Notes under the pieces: model-generated
Database searches by the model: none
Seen by the model: the letters and a program-made list of their open reading frames with translations, nothing else
Told to the model about the DNA's origin: nothing
Origin: Lawsonibacter celer
GTDB lineage: Bacteria > Bacillota > Clostridia > Oscillospirales > Oscillospiraceae
Direction of reading: 5' to 3'
NCBI RefSeq assembly: GCF_014281125.1
Contig: NZ_JACOEA010000004.1
Location: forward strand, 62,001 to 126,000
DNA: 64,000 nt
Shown: positions 25,001-32,483 of the stretch, one piece after another
How positions within the stretch are numbered: the stretch's first letter is position 1
How the letters are laid out: each line of letters opens with the position of its first letter
Translations under genes and position numbers: made by a program

Positions 25001-25809
25001 CCACATACAGCATTACAGTGGAGAAGGCGGAGCACGGTACAGTGACAAGCTCTCACAGGAACGCTTCCCGGGGCGTGACGGTGACGCTGACGGTCAAGGC
25101 CGACGAGGGCTATGAGCTGGACGGTCTGAGCGTGACGGACGCGAACGGCAGCGAGCTGAAGCTGACCGACAAGGGCAACGGCAAGTACACCTTCACCATG
25201 CCCGGGGCTAAGGTCACGGTGAAGGCGGCCTTCAAGGCGGCGGAGCATGTGTGCCCGGCGGAGAAATTCCCGGACGTGGACACCGGCGCCTGGTACCACG
25301 AGGCGGTGGACTATGTGCTGGAGAAGGGCATGATGCAGGGCAGCGGCAGCCGGTTTATGCCGGCGGAGAGCCTGTCCCGGGGCATGCTGGTGCAGGTGCT
25401 GTACAACCTGGAGGGCAAGCCGGCGGTGAGCGGGTCGGCGTTTGAGGACGTGTCCGCGCAGGCGTGGTACGCCGATGCGGTGGCGTGGGCCTCGGCCAAC
25501 CAGGTGGTGGGCGGCTACGGCAACGGCAAATTCGGCCCCGAGGACTCCATCACCCGGGAGCAGATGGCGGCAATTCTGTACCGCTACGCCAAGGTGAAGG
25601 GCTATGACACGACGCAGGGCGGCATGGCGGTCCGGGAGTTTGCCGATTACGAGCAGATCTCCGACTGGGCGGGCGAGGCGATGGCCTGGGCGGTGAACGC
25701 CAAGGTGCTCTCCGGCAAGGGCAACCACACGCTGGACCCAAAGGGGACCGCGTCCCGCGCCGAGGTGGCGCAGGTTCTGATGAACTTTGGCGAGAACGTG
25801 AGCAAGTAA
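22012..25809 (+). CDS. Large surface protein with SLH anchor
   Basis: The 1265-residue protein starts after AAAAGGAGCGAG. A signal peptide (KKRLLAILMTLCMIITLLPVTALA) is cleaved near residue 25. Residues 30-650 are rich in short T/N/G repeats such as GGTFxx and NNYGTMTI that suggest a right-handed beta-helix. About 650-1010 are mixed beta-rich domains, and 1010-1100 form an InlB-type repeat (GTVTSSHRN ... KVTVKAAF). Three SLH motifs fill the last 180 residues (PDVDTGAWYHEAVDYV; FEDVSAQAWYADAVAW; FADYEQISDWAGEAM). It should attach to secondary cell-wall polymer. The 5' third is AT-richer than the GC-rich SLH end. Confidence 0.86.
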   Translation: MKKRLLAILMTLCMIITLLPVTALADGDIVEMSINGGAAKRYAASEVEGFFSDLQAATTADVKMLSSFAIGERHIPIKEGQTVSLDFNGCTLSKADNSTYAPIENYGTMTLLDTSEAKNGGIAGENRCVNNYGTMTIDGGKYSTSNTLGGTAIQNKAETAIMTINDCVVTAGVFAFYNAGTATINGGKFENYGSCSSCNPNGWAYTAKSVGTLYVNGGEIHGVQGALGISAGYAEIRGGTFYAHACELHGHQGEGSNNAFYGLYVAGEEDEVKCVVYDGNIISEGKYAAALIGNDNTNGDGGINADATSEIKGGTFTATLASTPALKGAPNTGNPIITGGTFSSDVSEYVADTASIGKDSNSGKWVVSSLTAETGVAETGGNYYSTLAAAVAAAGEGETVTLLKDVTLTEDVNFTHSVKLVMNGYDISIPSTLTKTLWVCNGVTLTIEGDDTSVITGSIGFPANVASGHLILNGGTYTANLSNDAMIYVNGTIQGGNRVMIDISDATLNSTDDTFYLAGNSITSVTDSTINGYTGIYMKAGTVNLENTIINAVGAYAEPVPNGNGASSTGDGIIMDSKQGYNGNMILNLGQGVKITSKNAYAVREALTDLSESSTVSVSITDGAYAGASDKAALVFSGAFNTAVGSGQATRSITGGYFTSDPSAYISDTGLDAIPGSYVVDGVTYSYKVGEALPDNVTIAAGDTEVNNPNNVDTAVVEKIAEATATGTSDSANEAAASLNESDKATAEKFNAAAGELAEGIPTASGEVATVVAPRLDITVMGYNAAENTLTLDIKAVYDIKATTDAGNMVELNDDKSNATSVNTVTLEKNAGTLDTSGTEVEITIPLPTDFVNSTSDPVFITHVKDNGVKYVYKATVASDGASGFTATFTNPHGFSSFTLTTETAASITDNGVTTYYDTLQEAVDAVANGQTIKLERDVTESPVVAKTVNFTLDLNSKSFTGSITAGANTTAAAGNPAANTGGDFSFTYTAPSGGATTYSITVEKAEHGTVTSSHRNASRGVTVTLTVKADEGYELDGLSVTDANGSELKLTDKGNGKYTFTMPGAKVTVKAAFKAAEHVCPAEKFPDVDTGAWYHEAVDYVLEKGMMQGSGSRFMPAESLSRGMLVQVLYNLEGKPAVSGSAFEDVSAQAWYADAVAWASANQVVGGYGNGKFGPEDSITREQMAAILYRYAKVKGYDTTQGGMAVREFADYEQISDWAGEAMAWAVNAKVLSGKGNHTLDPKGTASRAEVAQVLMNFGENVSK

Positions 25810-25881
25810 GGCTCTGAGCAAGTCCATGCATACAAAAAGGCTCCCCCGTTTCGGGGGAGCCTTTTTGCTGTGGAGACGGGG
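25413..25881 (+). repeat. Direct repeat copy 2 (SLH module plus terminator)
   Basis: This is the partner of 21361-21828; it lies at the end of the 22012 gene. It differs by a few bases and one extra A in the terminator A-run. Confidence 0.9.
25834..25866 (+). terminator. Terminator of the SLH surface-protein gene
   Basis: AAAAAGGCTCCCCCG, loop TTT, CGGGGGAGCCTTTTT. It is identical in form to the hairpin at 21782. Confidence 0.87.
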
Positions 25882-25890
25882 CGTTTAAAG

Positions 25891-25919
25891 TTGACCTGAT
25901 CTGGTTTTTGAGATACAAT
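25891..25919 (+). promoter_or_regulatory. Sigma-A promoter of the helicase gene
   Basis: TTGACC (25891-25896), 17 bases and TACAAT (25914-25919), 38 bases before the ATG at 25957. Confidence 0.7.
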
Positions 25920-25956
25920 AACGGGTACTGCGAATAAGAAAAGGAATGGAGCAACT

Positions 25957-28404
25957 ATGCTGGAACAGAGTATGCAGCTGCGCTTCTGCAAAGCCAGACG
26001 GGCGGCGATTGAGCTGGATTTTCAAAACCTCAACCCGGAACAGCGGCGGGCGGCCCTGGCGACCGAGGGGCCGCTTCTGCTGCTGGCCGGGGCCGGCAGC
26101 GGGAAAACCATGGTGCTCATCCATCGGATCGCCAACCTGATGAAGTACGGCCGGGGGTCTGACTCGGAGGAGACGCCCGACTGGGTGACACAGACGGATG
26201 TGGACGCTCTGGAGGAGTATGTCCGCCGTCCCGACCCGGCCCGGAAGGCCGAACAGGAGCGCCTTTGCCGCCTGGACCCTGCCGTGCCCTGGTCCATTAT
26301 TGCCATCACCTTTACCAATAAGGCCGCCGGAGAGCTGAAGGAGCGGCTGGAGCGGATGCTGGGGCCGCAGGCCAGCGATATCTGGGCCTCCACCTTCCAC
26401 TCCGCCTGTGTGCGCATCCTGCGCCGGGACATTGAGCGGCTGGGGTATGGGAAGTCCTTCACAATCTATGACACCGCCGACTCGGAGCGGGTGGTCAAGG
26501 ACATTGTGAAGGACTTCCGCCTGGACGAGAAGCTGTTCCACGCCCGCACGGTGCTGGGCTATATTTCCCGGGCCAAGGACGAGATGAAGCTGGGGGCGGA
26601 CTATCTGGCCCAGTGCGAAAAGGCTGGGGACTTCCGCCTGGTAAAAATCGCCCGGATTTATGTCGAGTATGAGCGCCGCCTCCGGGACGCCAACGCCCTG
26701 GATTTTGACGACATTATCCTCAACACCGTTCGTCTGCTGCTGGAATTTGACGACGTACGGGAGTATTATCAGAGGAAATTCCGCTATGTGCTCATTGACG
26801 AGTACCAGGACACCAACCATCTGCAGTACCTGCTGGCCTCCACCCTGGCCGGGGGATATGAGAACATCTGCGTGGTGGGTGACGACGACCAGTCCATCTA
26901 CCGCTTCCGGGGCGCCACCATTGAGAATATCCTCTCCTTTGAGAGCCAGTATAAGAGCGCCCGGGTCATCCGGCTGGAGCGCAACTACCGCTCCACCAAA
27001 AACATCCTGGCAGCCTCCAACGCAGTGATCCGCAATAACCAGGGGCGTAAAGGCAAGGAGCTCTGGACCGAGCAGGACGCGGGGGACAGGGTCCAATGCT
27101 ACACCGCCATGAACGAGCACGACGAGGCCCAGTATGTCGCCGCCCAGATTCTCGCGGACTTTTCCGCCGGGAAGGCCTGGAAGGACCACGCGGTGCTCTA
27201 CCGGATGAACGCCCAATCCAACCAGCTGGAGCAGGCTTTCAAGCGCAACGGCGTGCCCTACCGCATCATCGGGGGCATCCGCTTCTTCGATCGGGCGGAG
27301 GTAAAGGATATGTTGGCCTATCTGTGTGTGGTCAACAATCCCAACGACGATCTGCGCCTGAGCCGCATCATCAACAATCCGCCCCGGGGCATCGGGGCCA
27401 CCACCATTGAGCGGGCCCAGGCTCTGGCCGCCCGGGAAGGGCGCTCCCTGTGGGAGATCATCAGCCGTGCCGGCGCCTATCCGGAGCTGCAGAAGGCCGC
27501 GGCCCGGCTGGCCCAGTTCTGCAGCCTGATCGGCCAGCTGCGCGGCCTGTCGGGCGAACTGGAGCTGCCCGCCTTCTATGAGGAGGTGGTGGCCCAAACC
27601 GGTTATGCGGTGATGCTGGAGCAGAAGAACACCATTGAGGACCGCACCCGCCTGGAGAACGTGCGAGAGCTGCTGACCTCCATCAACAGCTACCTGGAGG
27701 GGGCGGAGGAGCCCAGCCTGGCGGGCTTTTTGGACGAGATCGCCCTATATACCGACCTGGACAGCCACGACCCCAGCGAGGACTGCGTGGTGATGATGAC
27801 CATGCACTCGGCCAAAGGGCTGGAGTTTCCGGTGGTGTTCGTGGTGGGCGTGGAGGAGGGCATCTTCCCCGGCATCCGCTCCATCGGGGAGCCGGAGGAG
27901 ATGGAGGAAGAGCGCCGGCTGTGCTACGTGGCCATGACCCGTGCCAAGGAGAAGCTGTACATGACATGCGCCGCCCAGCGCATGATCTTTGGCCGCACCA
28001 GCGCCAACCGGCCCTCCCGCTTCCTGGGGGAGATCCCGGAGGAGTATGTGGAGAAGAGCGGGCACAGCTACTGCTCGGAGCGCTCTGGCGAGGAGGGCGA
28101 GTGGAAGCCGCGGGAGCAGCGGACACGGGCGGCGCGCACCTACGACAGGGGCTACTCCGTGGGGGAGAGCTGGTCCGGGGGAAGCGCGCCTGCGGGGGGC
28201 GGTAGGCCGGCCCCGGGGCCGGCCAAAGGCGGCCTGCCCGGCTTCGCCAAAGGTGATACGGTGCTTCACCGGGCCTTTGGCCGGGGTATGGTGACCAAGC
28301 TCACGCCCATGGGAGGTGACGCCTTGGTGGAGATCGCCTTTGAAAGCGTGGGCACCAAGAAGCTGATGCTCAAATCCGCGGCCCAGTACATGAGCAAGGA
28401 ATAG
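25957..28404 (+). CDS. pcrA: UvrD/PcrA-type superfamily 1 DNA helicase
   Basis: The 815-residue helicase has motif I GAGSGKT (44-51), motif Ia ITFTNKAAGELKERL, motif II LIDEYQDTNHLQ, motif III VVGDDDQSIYRFRGA, motif IV RLERNYRSTKNIL, motif V TMHSAKGLEFPVVF and motif VI CYVAMTRAKEKLYM. It unwinds DNA 3' to 5' in repair and replication restart. A C-terminal Tudor-like segment (KGDTVLHRAFGRGMVTKLTPMG) typical of PcrA binds RNA polymerase. A rather long insert lies between motifs I and Ia (residues 64-110). Length is slightly above usual. Confidence 0.95.
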   Translation: MLEQSMQLRFCKARRAAIELDFQNLNPEQRRAALATEGPLLLLAGAGSGKTMVLIHRIANLMKYGRGSDSEETPDWVTQTDVDALEEYVRRPDPARKAEQERLCRLDPAVPWSIIAITFTNKAAGELKERLERMLGPQASDIWASTFHSACVRILRRDIERLGYGKSFTIYDTADSERVVKDIVKDFRLDEKLFHARTVLGYISRAKDEMKLGADYLAQCEKAGDFRLVKIARIYVEYERRLRDANALDFDDIILNTVRLLLEFDDVREYYQRKFRYVLIDEYQDTNHLQYLLASTLAGGYENICVVGDDDQSIYRFRGATIENILSFESQYKSARVIRLERNYRSTKNILAASNAVIRNNQGRKGKELWTEQDAGDRVQCYTAMNEHDEAQYVAAQILADFSAGKAWKDHAVLYRMNAQSNQLEQAFKRNGVPYRIIGGIRFFDRAEVKDMLAYLCVVNNPNDDLRLSRIINNPPRGIGATTIERAQALAAREGRSLWEIISRAGAYPELQKAAARLAQFCSLIGQLRGLSGELELPAFYEEVVAQTGYAVMLEQKNTIEDRTRLENVRELLTSINSYLEGAEEPSLAGFLDEIALYTDLDSHDPSEDCVVMMTMHSAKGLEFPVVFVVGVEEGIFPGIRSIGEPEEMEEERRLCYVAMTRAKEKLYMTCAAQRMIFGRTSANRPSRFLGEIPEEYVEKSGHSYCSERSGEEGEWKPREQRTRAARTYDRGYSVGESWSGGSAPAGGGRPAPGPAKGGLPGFAKGDTVLHRAFGRGMVTKLTPMGGDALVEIAFESVGTKKLMLKSAAQYMSKE

Positions 28405-28405
28405 A

Positions 28406-29035
28406 TTACCCCAGTAGCTCCTCAAAGCTGTGTATGAAGCGGTGGCAGGTGCGCCGGAGTTCCGCCTCGTAAAGGCCGTAAAAGGGGTCGGCTACTCCCA
28501 CCACCGTCAGCCCGGCCTGCCGGGCCGCCGCGCACGCGCCGGGGGAGTCCTCGTACAGGGTGCACTCCCCGGCGGAGACCTCCAGCCGCTCCAGCAGCCG
28601 GGGGAAGGCCGTGGAATCCCGCTTCTCCGCGCCCAGGTCCTCGGCAAAGACCAGGTGGTCAAAATACCCGGCCAGGCCGTGCCGGTCCAGGGCGGCCTGG
28701 CACAGCTCCTTCACGCAGGAGGTGAAGAGGACCATCCGATCTCCACGGGCCTGACAGCGGACCAGGTACGCCAGCGCCCCCGGCTTGAGGGGGACGTGGT
28801 GGAGATAGGCATCCCGGGCCAGGTCCATCCACTGGTCCATGATTTCCCGGGGACTCAGCGCCAGGTGATAGTAGTCTTTTGTAATCTGCGCCGCCGCAGG
28901 GAACAGGGCGTGGCCCATGAGATCGCTGTATTCCCGGGTGGGAGAGAGGCCCAGCCGGCCCAAAAAGCGCAGGTCCACCTCCACCCACACGCCGTTGGAG
29001 TCGATCAGCGTTCCGTCTAAATCAAAAATCTGCAT
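28406..29035 (-). CDS. HAD-superfamily hydrolase (phosphoglycolate/beta-PGM-like)
   Basis: The start at 29035 (MQIFDLDGTLIDSNG) follows GGGGAGGCTGCA on the minus strand; the longer frame to 29227 is unlikely. The 209-residue product has motif I FDLDGTL, motif II MVLFTSCVKE and motif III/IV region KRDSTAF ... YEDSPGACAAARQAG. It dephosphorylates a small phosphorylated metabolite; family members include phosphoglycolate phosphatases. It is divergent from the EamA gene and convergent with pcrA, whose stop is 3 bases away. Confidence 0.85.
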   Translation of the reverse strand: MQIFDLDGTLIDSNGVWVEVDLRFLGRLGLSPTREYSDLMGHALFPAAAQITKDYYHLALSPREIMDQWMDLARDAYLHHVPLKPGALAYLVRCQARGDRMVLFTSCVKELCQAALDRHGLAGYFDHLVFAEDLGAEKRDSTAFPRLLERLEVSAGECTLYEDSPGACAAARQAGLTVVGVADPFYGLYEAELRRTCHRFIHSFEELLG

Positions 29036-29108
29036 TGCAGCCTCCCCTGCGCCCTGGGGCGCGGTATTCGAATCTTTTCTCAGCCAGTTTACCACAAACA
29101 AAGGAGCC

Positions 29109-30038
29109 ATGACAACTGTGAACGAAACCGTTATGCGCCGCCTGGCCAAGCCCATGCTCTTTGCCGCGGCCCTCATCTGGGGATCCTCCTTCTTCATTAT
29201 GAAGGGAGCCGTGGACGTGATTCCCACCTTCTATCTGCTGGCCATCCGCTTCACCGGCGGCGCGCTGCTGCTGGGCCTGGTGTTCTGGAAAAAATGGAAA
29301 CTGCTTTTTACAAAGGACTACCTCTGGCGGGGCGCTGTCATAGGCGCGTTTCTCTTTCTGGCCTATTCCGTGCAGACCTTTGGCCTGATGGGCACCACTC
29401 CGTCTAAAAACGCCTTTCTGACCGCAGTGTACTGTGTGCTGGTGCCCTTTTTGTACTGGCTGGTGATGAAGCGCCGGCCCGACCGCTACAATATTCTGGC
29501 CGCCGTGCTCTGTGTGGCCGGGGTGGGCTTTGTATCCCTAAACAGCGGCTTTACCGTCACCTGGGGGGACGCCCTTACCCTGTGCTGCGCCTTCTTCTAC
29601 GCGGCCCATATTGTGGCGGTGGCCAAGGTCTCCCCGGGAAAGGACATCTACCTGCTCACGGTGTTCCAGTTCGCCTTTGCCGCCCTGTACGCCTGGATCT
29701 GCGGCGCCTGCTTCCAGAGACTACCCGCCGCGGACGTGCTCAGCGCCGACCTGCTGATCCAGATGGCCTACCTGATCGTCATGGCCACCACAGTGGCGCT
29801 TTTGTTTCAGAACGTGGGACAGGTGTGGTCCGACCCCTCCTCCGCCGCGGTGATATTGTCCCTGGAGTCGGTGTTCGGCGTGCTCTTCTCGGTGCTCTTT
29901 TACGGGGACCCGGTGACGGCCCGCCTGGTGGTTGGGTTTGCCCTGATTTTTGTAGCCGTGCTGTGTTCCGAAACCAAGTTCGCCTTCCTGCAGCACAAGG
30001 GCCCGCGGAGGGGAAAGGCCTCCATCCCGGAGCGATAA
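29109..30038 (+). CDS. EamA/DMT-family metabolite transporter
   Basis: The ATG at 29109 follows AAAGGAGCC. The 309-residue protein has ten hydrophobic segments in two EamA repeats, with the family motifs AALIWGSSFFIMKGA and AVYCVLVPFLYWLV. Such proteins export amino acids, nucleosides or other metabolites. It is monocistronic and precedes the tRNA cluster. Substrate cannot be inferred. Confidence 0.9.
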   Translation: MTTVNETVMRRLAKPMLFAAALIWGSSFFIMKGAVDVIPTFYLLAIRFTGGALLLGLVFWKKWKLLFTKDYLWRGAVIGAFLFLAYSVQTFGLMGTTPSKNAFLTAVYCVLVPFLYWLVMKRRPDRYNILAAVLCVAGVGFVSLNSGFTVTWGDALTLCCAFFYAAHIVAVAKVSPGKDIYLLTVFQFAFAALYAWICGACFQRLPAADVLSADLLIQMAYLIVMATTVALLFQNVGQVWSDPSSAAVILSLESVFGVLFSVLFYGDPVTARLVVGFALIFVAVLCSETKFAFLQHKGPRRGKASIPER

Positions 30039-30065
30039 AAGAGTAATAAAACACAGAAAAAAGGA

Positions 30066-30094
30066 TTGACAAAACCGACGCTTTATGCTACTAT
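30066..30094 (+). promoter_or_regulatory. Promoter of the tRNA cluster
   Basis: TTGACA (30066-30071), 17 bases and TACTAT (30089-30094) precede the first tRNA by 35 bases. Confidence 0.75.
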
Positions 30095-30129
30095 CTTAAG
30101 GCTGACATTCTACGTCAAGCAGCTCCCAT

Positions 30130-30203
30130 GCGGGTGTAGTTCAATGGTAGAATCCCAGCCTTCCAAGCTGGTCGCGTGGGTTCGATTCCCATCACCCGCT
30201 CCA
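30130..30203 (+). tRNA. tRNA-Gly (TCC)
   Basis: Acceptor GCGGGTG/CACCCGC, anticodon stem CCAGC-GCTGG with loop CTTCCAA, T-loop TTCGATT and encoded CCA. Anticodon TCC decodes GGN/GGA glycine codons. Confidence 0.97.
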
Positions 30204-30206
30204 AAT

Positions 30207-30283
<77 letters not shown>

Positions 30284-30292
30284 ATGTCTTAT

Positions 30293-30369
30293 GGTGGATG
30301 TAGTTCAGTTGGTAGAGCATCGGATTGTGGTTCCGAGTGTCGCGGGTTCGAGTCCCGTCATCCACCCCA
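30293..30369 (+). tRNA. tRNA-His (GTG)
   Basis: Acceptor GTGGATG/CATCCAC with the extra 5' G (position -1) facing C73 and encoded CCA. Anticodon loop TTGTGGT. Confidence 0.96.
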
Positions 30370-30435
30370 TATGACCTCAAGGCGGAGGGGCCGGAGCGTC
30401 CGCTCCGGCTCTTCGTTTTGCAGGACCTGCTATGT

Positions 30436-30510
30436 TGGGGTGTAGCCAAGTGGTAAGGCACGGGACTTTGACTCCCGCATTCGCTGGTTCGAGTCCAGCC
30501 ATCCCAGCCA
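30436..30510 (+). tRNA. tRNA-Gln (TTG)
   Basis: Acceptor TGGGGTG/CATCCCA, anticodon stem CGGGA-TCCCG with loop CTTTGAC and encoded CCA. Since GatCAB is present, it may be charged either by GlnRS or through Glu-tRNA amidation. Confidence 0.96.
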
Positions 30511-30627
30511 CGTCGGAGCAAAGCCCACTCCACTCGGAGCACCCTTGCGGGTACTCCTTGCTCCTACTTTCCAAATGGAACCCGCTGGGCTGGGCTTCCA
30601 TTTGGGGAGACGGGGGAAGCGGAATAT

Positions 30628-30703
30628 GACTCAGTAGCTCAGTCGGTAGAGCAACTGCCTTTTAAGCCGTGGGTCCGGGGTTCGAGTCCCCGCTGGGTCA
30701 CCA
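30628..30703 (+). tRNA. tRNA-Lys (TTT) with anticodon-stem mismatch
   Basis: Acceptor GACTCAG/CTGGGTC, loop CTTTTAA and encoded CCA. The anticodon stem ACTGC/GCCGT has a T-C mismatch in its middle pair, where GCAGT would be perfect. The rest of the tRNA is regular. The 118 bases between tRNA-Gln and tRNA-Lys hold only an inverted repeat CCAAATGGAA ... TTCCATTTGG (30571-30606). Confidence 0.93.
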
Positions 30704-30741
30704 TAAAAATACCCACACCATTTTGGTGTGGGTATTTTTAT
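30704..30741. terminator. Bidirectional terminator of the tRNA cluster
   Basis: ATAAAAATACCCACACCA, loop TTT, TGGTGTGGGTATTTTTAT. The long stem works in both directions. Confidence 0.9.
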
Positions 30742-30742
30742 G

Positions 30743-31003
30743 GTGACTGTAAGAGATTAAAATGCTCGGGCGAAATGAATTCGCCCTGCGCAATTCTCTC
30801 TGCCTCTGCGCCCGAATATACGGTGCAAACGCGCCGCCGGCCAGGAGGCGCGGGTTTAGCGGATAAAAGAGCCCTTTTATCGCACTGGGGCAAAATAAAA
30901 AGACATCCGAAAGGATGTCTTTTTTGTTTTGAGTTCCGGCCGCGGAGAGCGGCCTCCACCCATCGGTATTGCTATGCTCGGGGTCGGCAAAGCCAAATGA
31001 CCT
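30743..31003. repeat. Intergenic segment with three inverted repeats, possible dispersed element
   Basis: This gene-free stretch of 261 bases contains GGGCGAA-at-ga-ATTCGCCC (30769-30785), GATAAAAGAGCCCTTTTATC (30861-30880) and AAAAGACATCC-gaaa-GGATGTCTTTT (30897-30923). The last is followed by T-rich sequence on both sides and should terminate the leftward MFS gene. Dense palindromes and spurious frames such as the one at 30775-31068 are typical of dispersed intergenic repeats. The single window cannot show further copies. Confidence 0.4.
30897..30925. terminator. Terminator of the MFS operon (leftward)
   Basis: AAAAGACATCC, loop GAAA, GGATGTCTTTT and T6, with AAAATAAAA on the left; on the minus strand the stem is followed by TTTTTATTTTG. 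Confidence 0.72.
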
Positions 31004-32470
31004 TTAAAGGCGCTGTGCACAATTGGGCGGAAGCTGCTGATCCGCCCTTTTCTTTTTGCCTGGAATGAGAAGCAGGACCGCCAGCATGATAAGCAATCCG
31101 CAGATGGCGCTGAAGATTGCGGCGGCGGAGAAGGTCTCGGCAATGGCCTGGGCAATATGTTCGCAGCCGCCCTGTGCGGCTGCGGCCACGTATTTTATAT
31201 TATAAAAAATGTTGTAGACTGCACTGAATACCGTGCCGCCGATGCTGCTTCCGAACATCAGGTTGGCTGTGGCCGTGCCCATGCGATCCTGCTCCACACC
31301 CAGCTGCATATAGGGCTGGATGGTTACGGACTGACAGCTTGTCCCCACGCCGAAGATCAACATGGTCAGATAGATCACGGGCAGCGGCGTGGCCGAGGAC
31401 CAGGCTGCGGAAATCAGGCTTCCTGCCGCGATTGCCGCGCCGCAGAGCACAAAGACCGCGCGGAAGCGGTACTTGTCCCTGGAGATCCAGCCTCCCAGAA
31501 AACTGGGCAGCACACAGAACAACAGGTTTTTCGGCATGGCCAGCGTACCGCTCGCCGTGGCGCTCAGGCCCATCACCGACTGGCCGAACAGCACCAGAAC
31601 CGAGGAGCACAGATAGACCATGGGCGGAATCAGCATTTGCACGGCAAAGGATACCGCATAATGACGCCTGCGGAACAGGGTGAGGTCGATCAGCGGGTCG
31701 GGGGCCTGCTTTTCCCGCCAAAACAGCAGCACCCCCAGCAGGAGCCCCATCGCCAGCAGAGCGACCCCAAGGGCGGAGCCGCGCTGAAACACGATTCCGC
31801 CCAGGGAGCACCATCCCAGCAGGCACACCAGGCAGCCGCCTAGCAGAGCGATGCCGGGAAAGTCGATGGCGGGCGCGGCCTTGGCCGGACGGTTTGGATA
31901 AAATTTCATCAGGAGTACAAAGGACGCCGCCCCAGGTACGGTGGTCAGGGTAAAGATGGAGAACGGTCCCAGATAGTCTACGATCAGGCCGCCGCAGAGT
32001 AGCCCGACCACCAGCGCCACGCCATTGATCGTGCCGAACACGCCAAACCAACGGGGCCGCTCCTCCGCGGTGGTAACGTCGCTGAGAATAGTGGTCGGAT
32101 AGGGATTCAGCAGTCCGCCGGCCAGATTCCCGAGGGCAAACAGAAGAAAAAACACCGTGCCGTTGGTGGGGATGGCGCAGGCCAGCATGAATACCAGCCG
32201 GACTGCCGAACCGATAAGGCAGACTCTGCGCCGCCCGAAGCGGTCCCCCAGCTTTCCGCCGATAGGGGTTACCAGGCAGGAGAACAGGGCTGTGACCGCG
32301 CCCAGCATGGCATAGGCCGCCATTGTGTTATACCGCTGCATTAACGCCGGAAGGGCCACGGGCATGGCGAAGGTGAAAAAGACGTTGTAAAACCACAAGA
32401 GGCTGGCGCCGGCGATCACACCCCGCTTCGCGACAGGCGGGAGGGGAATGTAAGGCGATTGCTGTGTCAC
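31004..32470 (-). CDS. MFS transporter 1 (DHA-type)
   Basis: A GTG start at 32470 fits AAGGAGG (8 bases upstream) better than the longer TTG frame to 32491. The 488-residue protein has the MFS signature GGKLGDRFGRRRV in the loop between helices 2 and 3, and 12 to 14 hydrophobic segments. It is a paralogue of the neighbouring MFS protein, with the same length and many identical motifs. It may export or import compounds handled by the catabolic island; its substrate is unknown. The gene begins 13 bases after the upstream MFS stop. Confidence 0.87.
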   Translation of the reverse strand: MTQQSPYIPLPPVAKRGVIAGASLLWFYNVFFTFAMPVALPALMQRYNTMAAYAMLGAVTALFSCLVTPIGGKLGDRFGRRRVCLIGSAVRLVFMLACAIPTNGTVFFLLFALGNLAGGLLNPYPTTILSDVTTAEERPRWFGVFGTINGVALVVGLLCGGLIVDYLGPFSIFTLTTVPGAASFVLLMKFYPNRPAKAAPAIDFPGIALLGGCLVCLLGWCSLGGIVFQRGSALGVALLAMGLLLGVLLFWREKQAPDPLIDLTLFRRRHYAVSFAVQMLIPPMVYLCSSVLVLFGQSVMGLSATASGTLAMPKNLLFCVLPSFLGGWISRDKYRFRAVFVLCGAAIAAGSLISAAWSSATPLPVIYLTMLIFGVGTSCQSVTIQPYMQLGVEQDRMGTATANLMFGSSIGGTVFSAVYNIFYNIKYVAAAAQGGCEHIAQAIAETFSAAAIFSAICGLLIMLAVLLLIPGKKKRADQQLPPNCAQRL

Positions 32471-32483
32471 GATGACGGCCTCC

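Noticed and set aside
30775..31068. 97-codon frame after the tRNA cluster
   Set aside because: It runs through three palindromes and into the MFS 3' end, has no ribosome site and no recognisable domain. It looks like a spurious frame in an intergenic repeat.
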